Below are positions 62,204-64,000 of a DNA stretch of 64,000 bases, one piece after another. The DNA is taken from positions 1,364,001 through 1,428,000 of the forward strand of contig NC_007677.1 of NCBI RefSeq assembly GCF_000013045.1, given 5' to 3'. Each line of letters begins with the position of its first letter. Position 1 is the stretch's first letter. The translations under genes and the position numbers were made by a program. Source of the stretch: Salinibacter ruber DSM 13855. Lineage in GTDB: Bacteria; Bacteroidota; Rhodothermia; Rhodothermales; Salinibacteraceae. The notes beneath the pieces were generated by a model that had not been told where the DNA came from, did not search any database, and saw nothing but the letters and a program-made list of their open reading frames with translations.

Positions 62204-63409
62204 CTACGCGCTGGCAGGGCGTGCCTCCAGCGAGCCGTTCGTCGGAATGGTATCGACGTCGGGAGGCAGGTCGACCGGCGGGAGCCGGAACGGGAGATCG
62301 CGGCCCTCGGGCACCGGATTCGGCTCGGCCCAGAGCGTCCCGTCGTAGCTCTCCATGAGCACGTGGTCGCCGGCTCGGCCCTTCACATAGCTGCGGTTGA
62401 GGGGCACTTTGCCGTGGGGCGTGTCGAGGACGTAGTCTGGAATCGCAAACCCGGACGTTCGTCCCCGGAGCTGTCGCATGATGTGCATGCCCACCTCGAT
62501 GGGTGTACGCAGGTGGCCGGTGCCGCCAATAATCTGTGCCTGGTAGAGGTAGTAGGGGCGCACCCGCATGCGGACGAGCCCTTCGTTGAGGGCTTTCATT
62601 GTGTCGGGGTCGTCGTTCACGCCCCGCAGGAGCACCGTCTGGTTGCCCACGGGGATGCCGGCGTCCTTGAGGCGGCCGATGGCCGCGGCGGCATCGCCGG
62701 TACACTCCTTCGGATGGTTGAAGTGGGTGTTGATCCAGAGCGGGTGGTACTGGGCCAGAAGGTCGCAGAGATCGTCGGTAATCCGGTACGGAAGCTTCAC
62801 CGGCATGCGGGAGCCAAAGCGGATGAGCTCTACGTGGTCGATCGCCCGCAGCCTGCTGAGAAGCCACTCCAGGTTGGCCTCGTTGAAGGTGAGCGGGTCG
62901 CCGCCCGTGAGTAGCACGTCGCGAATCTCGTCGTGGGCGGCGATGTAGTCGATCGCCGCCTGGTGCTCATCGGTGCGCATGAAGTACTCGGCGTCCCCCA
63001 CCATCCGCTTGCGCAGGCAGTAGCGGCAATAGATGGCGCACTCGGCGGTGACGCAGAAGGCCACCCGGTCCTCGTAGTTGTGAATCAGGTTTTTGACCGG
63101 CTCGTGCCCGGTCTCGTCGAGGGGGTCGAGCTCGTCGACGATGTCGGGCCCGAACTCGTCCATCGTGGGCACGGCCTGGCGCCGCACCGGGCACGACGGG
63201 TCGTCGGGGGCCATCAGGTGGGCGTAGTACGGGGTCACGTTCCACCGAAACGCGTCCCCGGCCCGCTTGATGGCCGCGCGCTCGTCGTCCGTCGGGCGAA
63301 TCCACTTCCGAAGCGCCTCGGCACTGTGGATGCGGTTTTGCATCTGCCAGCGCCAGTCGGTCCACTTGTGCCGAGGAACAGACCCCGAGCGGGATGGGGA
63401 AGAAGACAT
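62204..63409 (-). CDS. kamA: Lysine 2,3-aminomutase-like radical SAM enzyme
   Basis: 401 residues. The CxxxCxxC iron-sulfur motif is CAIYCRYC (about 123-130), followed by LLTGGDPL (SAM binding) and the PLP-Lys region IPDYVLDTPHGKVPLNRSYV near 325. The family normally has a run of Gly before this Lys (DAPGGGGK); here it is DTPHGK. It converts L-lysine to beta-lysine in breakdown pathways or, in halophiles, as the first step of N-epsilon-acetyl-beta-lysine osmolyte synthesis. The acetyltransferase partner is not adjacent. The halophilic context makes an osmolyte role attractive. Confidence 0.85.
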   Translation of the reverse strand: MSSSPSRSGSVPRHKWTDWRWQMQNRIHSAEALRKWIRPTDDERAAIKRAGDAFRWNVTPYYAHLMAPDDPSCPVRRQAVPTMDEFGPDIVDELDPLDETGHEPVKNLIHNYEDRVAFCVTAECAIYCRYCLRKRMVGDAEYFMRTDEHQAAIDYIAAHDEIRDVLLTGGDPLTFNEANLEWLLSRLRAIDHVELIRFGSRMPVKLPYRITDDLCDLLAQYHPLWINTHFNHPKECTGDAAAAIGRLKDAGIPVGNQTVLLRGVNDDPDTMKALNEGLVRMRVRPYYLYQAQIIGGTGHLRTPIEVGMHIMRQLRGRTSGFAIPDYVLDTPHGKVPLNRSYVKGRAGDHVLMESYDGTLWAEPNPVPEGRDLPFRLPPVDLPPDVDTIPTNGSLEARPASA

Positions 63410-63489
63410 ACGGCGCGATCATTTTGTGAATGAATCCGCGAAGCGTTCCCTAAACGCCGTCAATTCAGGCATCGACGCCGTCCCGATAA

Positions 63490-63513
63490 TGCACACGTAG
63501 CTCAGTCGGTTGA
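63490..63513 (+). other. tRNA D-arm-like fragment
   Basis: GTAGCTCAGTCGGTTGA (about 63497-63513) is the classic D-arm sequence of a tRNA, but no anticodon stem or T-arm follows. It looks like a piece of a tRNA gene left by a rearrangement, or chance similarity. The rest of the gap 63410-63631 shows no gene. Confidence 0.3.
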
Positions 63514-63631
63514 TTCACCTTCCCCGAGGCAGAAGTCCACAGCGGGAGGCGAGAGGGAACCAGTGGGATCTACGGTGATGTACACAGCTCGCGGTGCTCA
63601 ACAAACCCTTTTCTTCTGGAGAGATAGTGTC

Positions 63632-63850
63632 ATGGTAAATGACTTTATTGAGGTAACTCCTGAGAAGCTAGGGGGAACACCCGTGTTCCGGGGGACGCGG
63701 ATTCCCGTGCGGGTTCTTTTCGATTATCTTGAGGAGAGCTACACGGTCGATGCTTTCCTCGAACAATATGAGATTGACCCCAATCTGGTGCATGGGTTCA
63801 TCGAAGCACTTCGGGACTCATTTACGACAGACAGAAAGGCTGAAGTGTGA
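63632..63850 (+). CDS. DUF433 family antitoxin
   Basis: 72 residues from ATG 63632. It matches DUF433: IEVTPEKLGGTPVFRGTRIP, then VRVLFDYLEESYTVDAFLEQ and a final helix. DUF433 proteins are small winged-helix antitoxins paired with PIN-like DUF5615 toxins. Its stop overlaps the next start by four bases (GTGA), the usual arrangement of such a pair. An upstream in-frame start at 63563 adds unrelated sequence. Confidence 0.9.
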   Translation: MVNDFIEVTPEKLGGTPVFRGTRIPVRVLFDYLEESYTVDAFLEQYEIDPNLVHGFIEALRDSFTTDRKAEV

Positions 63851-64000
63851 GGGTTCTGCGTGACCACAACATTCCGCATGAGCTTCGTCGACTGTTCCCA
63901 AAAGACCACGATGTCTACACTGCCCAGTTTCTCGGCTGGGAAGACTACGAAGACGATGAGCTTCTGAATGCGGCCATGGACAACAATTTCGCAGTTTTGG
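63847..64000 (+). CDS. DUF5615 PIN-like toxin, cut by window end
   Basis: Starts with GTG inside the antitoxin stop. The first 51 residues read MRVLRDHNIPHELRRLFPKD, then YTAQFLGWEDYEDDELLNAA and NNFAVL, matching DUF5615: an N-terminal Asp of the PIN-like nuclease site and the helix before the second acidic residue. The C-terminal half lies outside the window. It is probably an RNase toxin neutralised by the DUF433 protein. Confidence 0.85.
   Translation, partial: MRVLRDHNIPHELRRLFPKDHDVYTAQFLGWEDYEDDELLNAAMDNNFAVL

Noticed and set aside
1-64000. CRISPR array
   Set aside because: No series of regularly spaced direct repeats was seen; the only perfect tandem repeat is the two-copy 20-mer at 32054.

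Overview
The window looks like a chromosomal segment of a halophilic Rhodothermota/Bacteroidota bacterium close to Salinibacter. The proteins are acidic and the core DNA is GC-rich. The tmRNA encodes a tag ending DDYSYAMAA, which I recall (not checked) as the Salinibacter type, and the core gene order reads as an ordinary aerobic bacterial chromosome. It splits sharply at the tmRNA gene (ssrA, about 37.8-38.2 kb). Everything to the left (1-37.8 kb) is an accessory island abutting the tmRNA 3' end. It has mixed base composition, many small orphan genes, and worn-out insertion sequences of the IS982, IS256, IS5, IS3, ISL3 and IS1 families. Everything to the right (38.2-64 kb) is dense core genome, with one IS5-family insertion (55.56-56.50 kb) and a toxin-antitoxin pair at the right edge.

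Island layout. 0-8.9 kb: orphan genes dominated by small proteins that share a two-helix membrane N-terminus followed by a zinc-ribbon tail (three intact, one frameshifted), a lipoprotein, a DUF2513 protein, a nuclease-like protein and repeated intergenic sequences. 8.9-9.6 kb: IS256 remnant. 9.8-13.3 kb: six minus-strand genes that include the antirestriction protein ArdA, probably an anti-defence or early-transfer cluster of a mobile element. 13.7-16.3 kb: IS5 and IS982 remnants around a 66-residue ORF. 16.3-26.3 kb: a complete type I restriction-modification locus (hsdM-hsdS-[GYF/RDD membrane protein]-[DUF4268 protein]-hsdR) followed by a decayed DUF3696-type ATPase. 26.8-28.1 kb: an overlapping gene pair, one soluble protein and one four-helix membrane protein, with the architecture of an abortive-infection system. 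28.4-29.7 kb: IS3 element. 29.7-31.2 kb: nuclease-like/membrane protein plus coiled-coil partner. 31.4-37.1 kb: a duplicated unit of RNase H plus SHOCT membrane protein, then a divergent family-A DNA-polymerase-like protein of 704 residues.

Core layout. tmRNA, mazG, a HAS-barrel protein, an outer-membrane protein, a glutaryl-CoA-dehydrogenase-like enzyme, dps, topA, rsgA, two small helical proteins, a DUF3467-histidine-kinase-receiver hybrid, cystathionine beta-synthase, an LptF/LptG-type permease, sucC, an outer-membrane protein, two exported amidohydrolases, a phosphopantetheinyl transferase, an MTH938-like protein, a degenerate GGDEF membrane protein, a lysine 2,3-aminomutase-like radical SAM enzyme, and a DUF433/DUF5615 toxin-antitoxin pair cut by the window end.

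The most interesting signals are four. (1) A family-A-like polymerase whose steric-gate position is His instead of Glu, next to an RNase H fusion. (2) Six paralogues of one membrane module with swapped C-terminal domains. (3) The soluble/membrane gene pair beside the restriction locus. (4) The ArdA-containing cluster with a 16-bp palindrome upstream that recurs across the island. All functional claims come from reading the sequence by eye; no database search was run.
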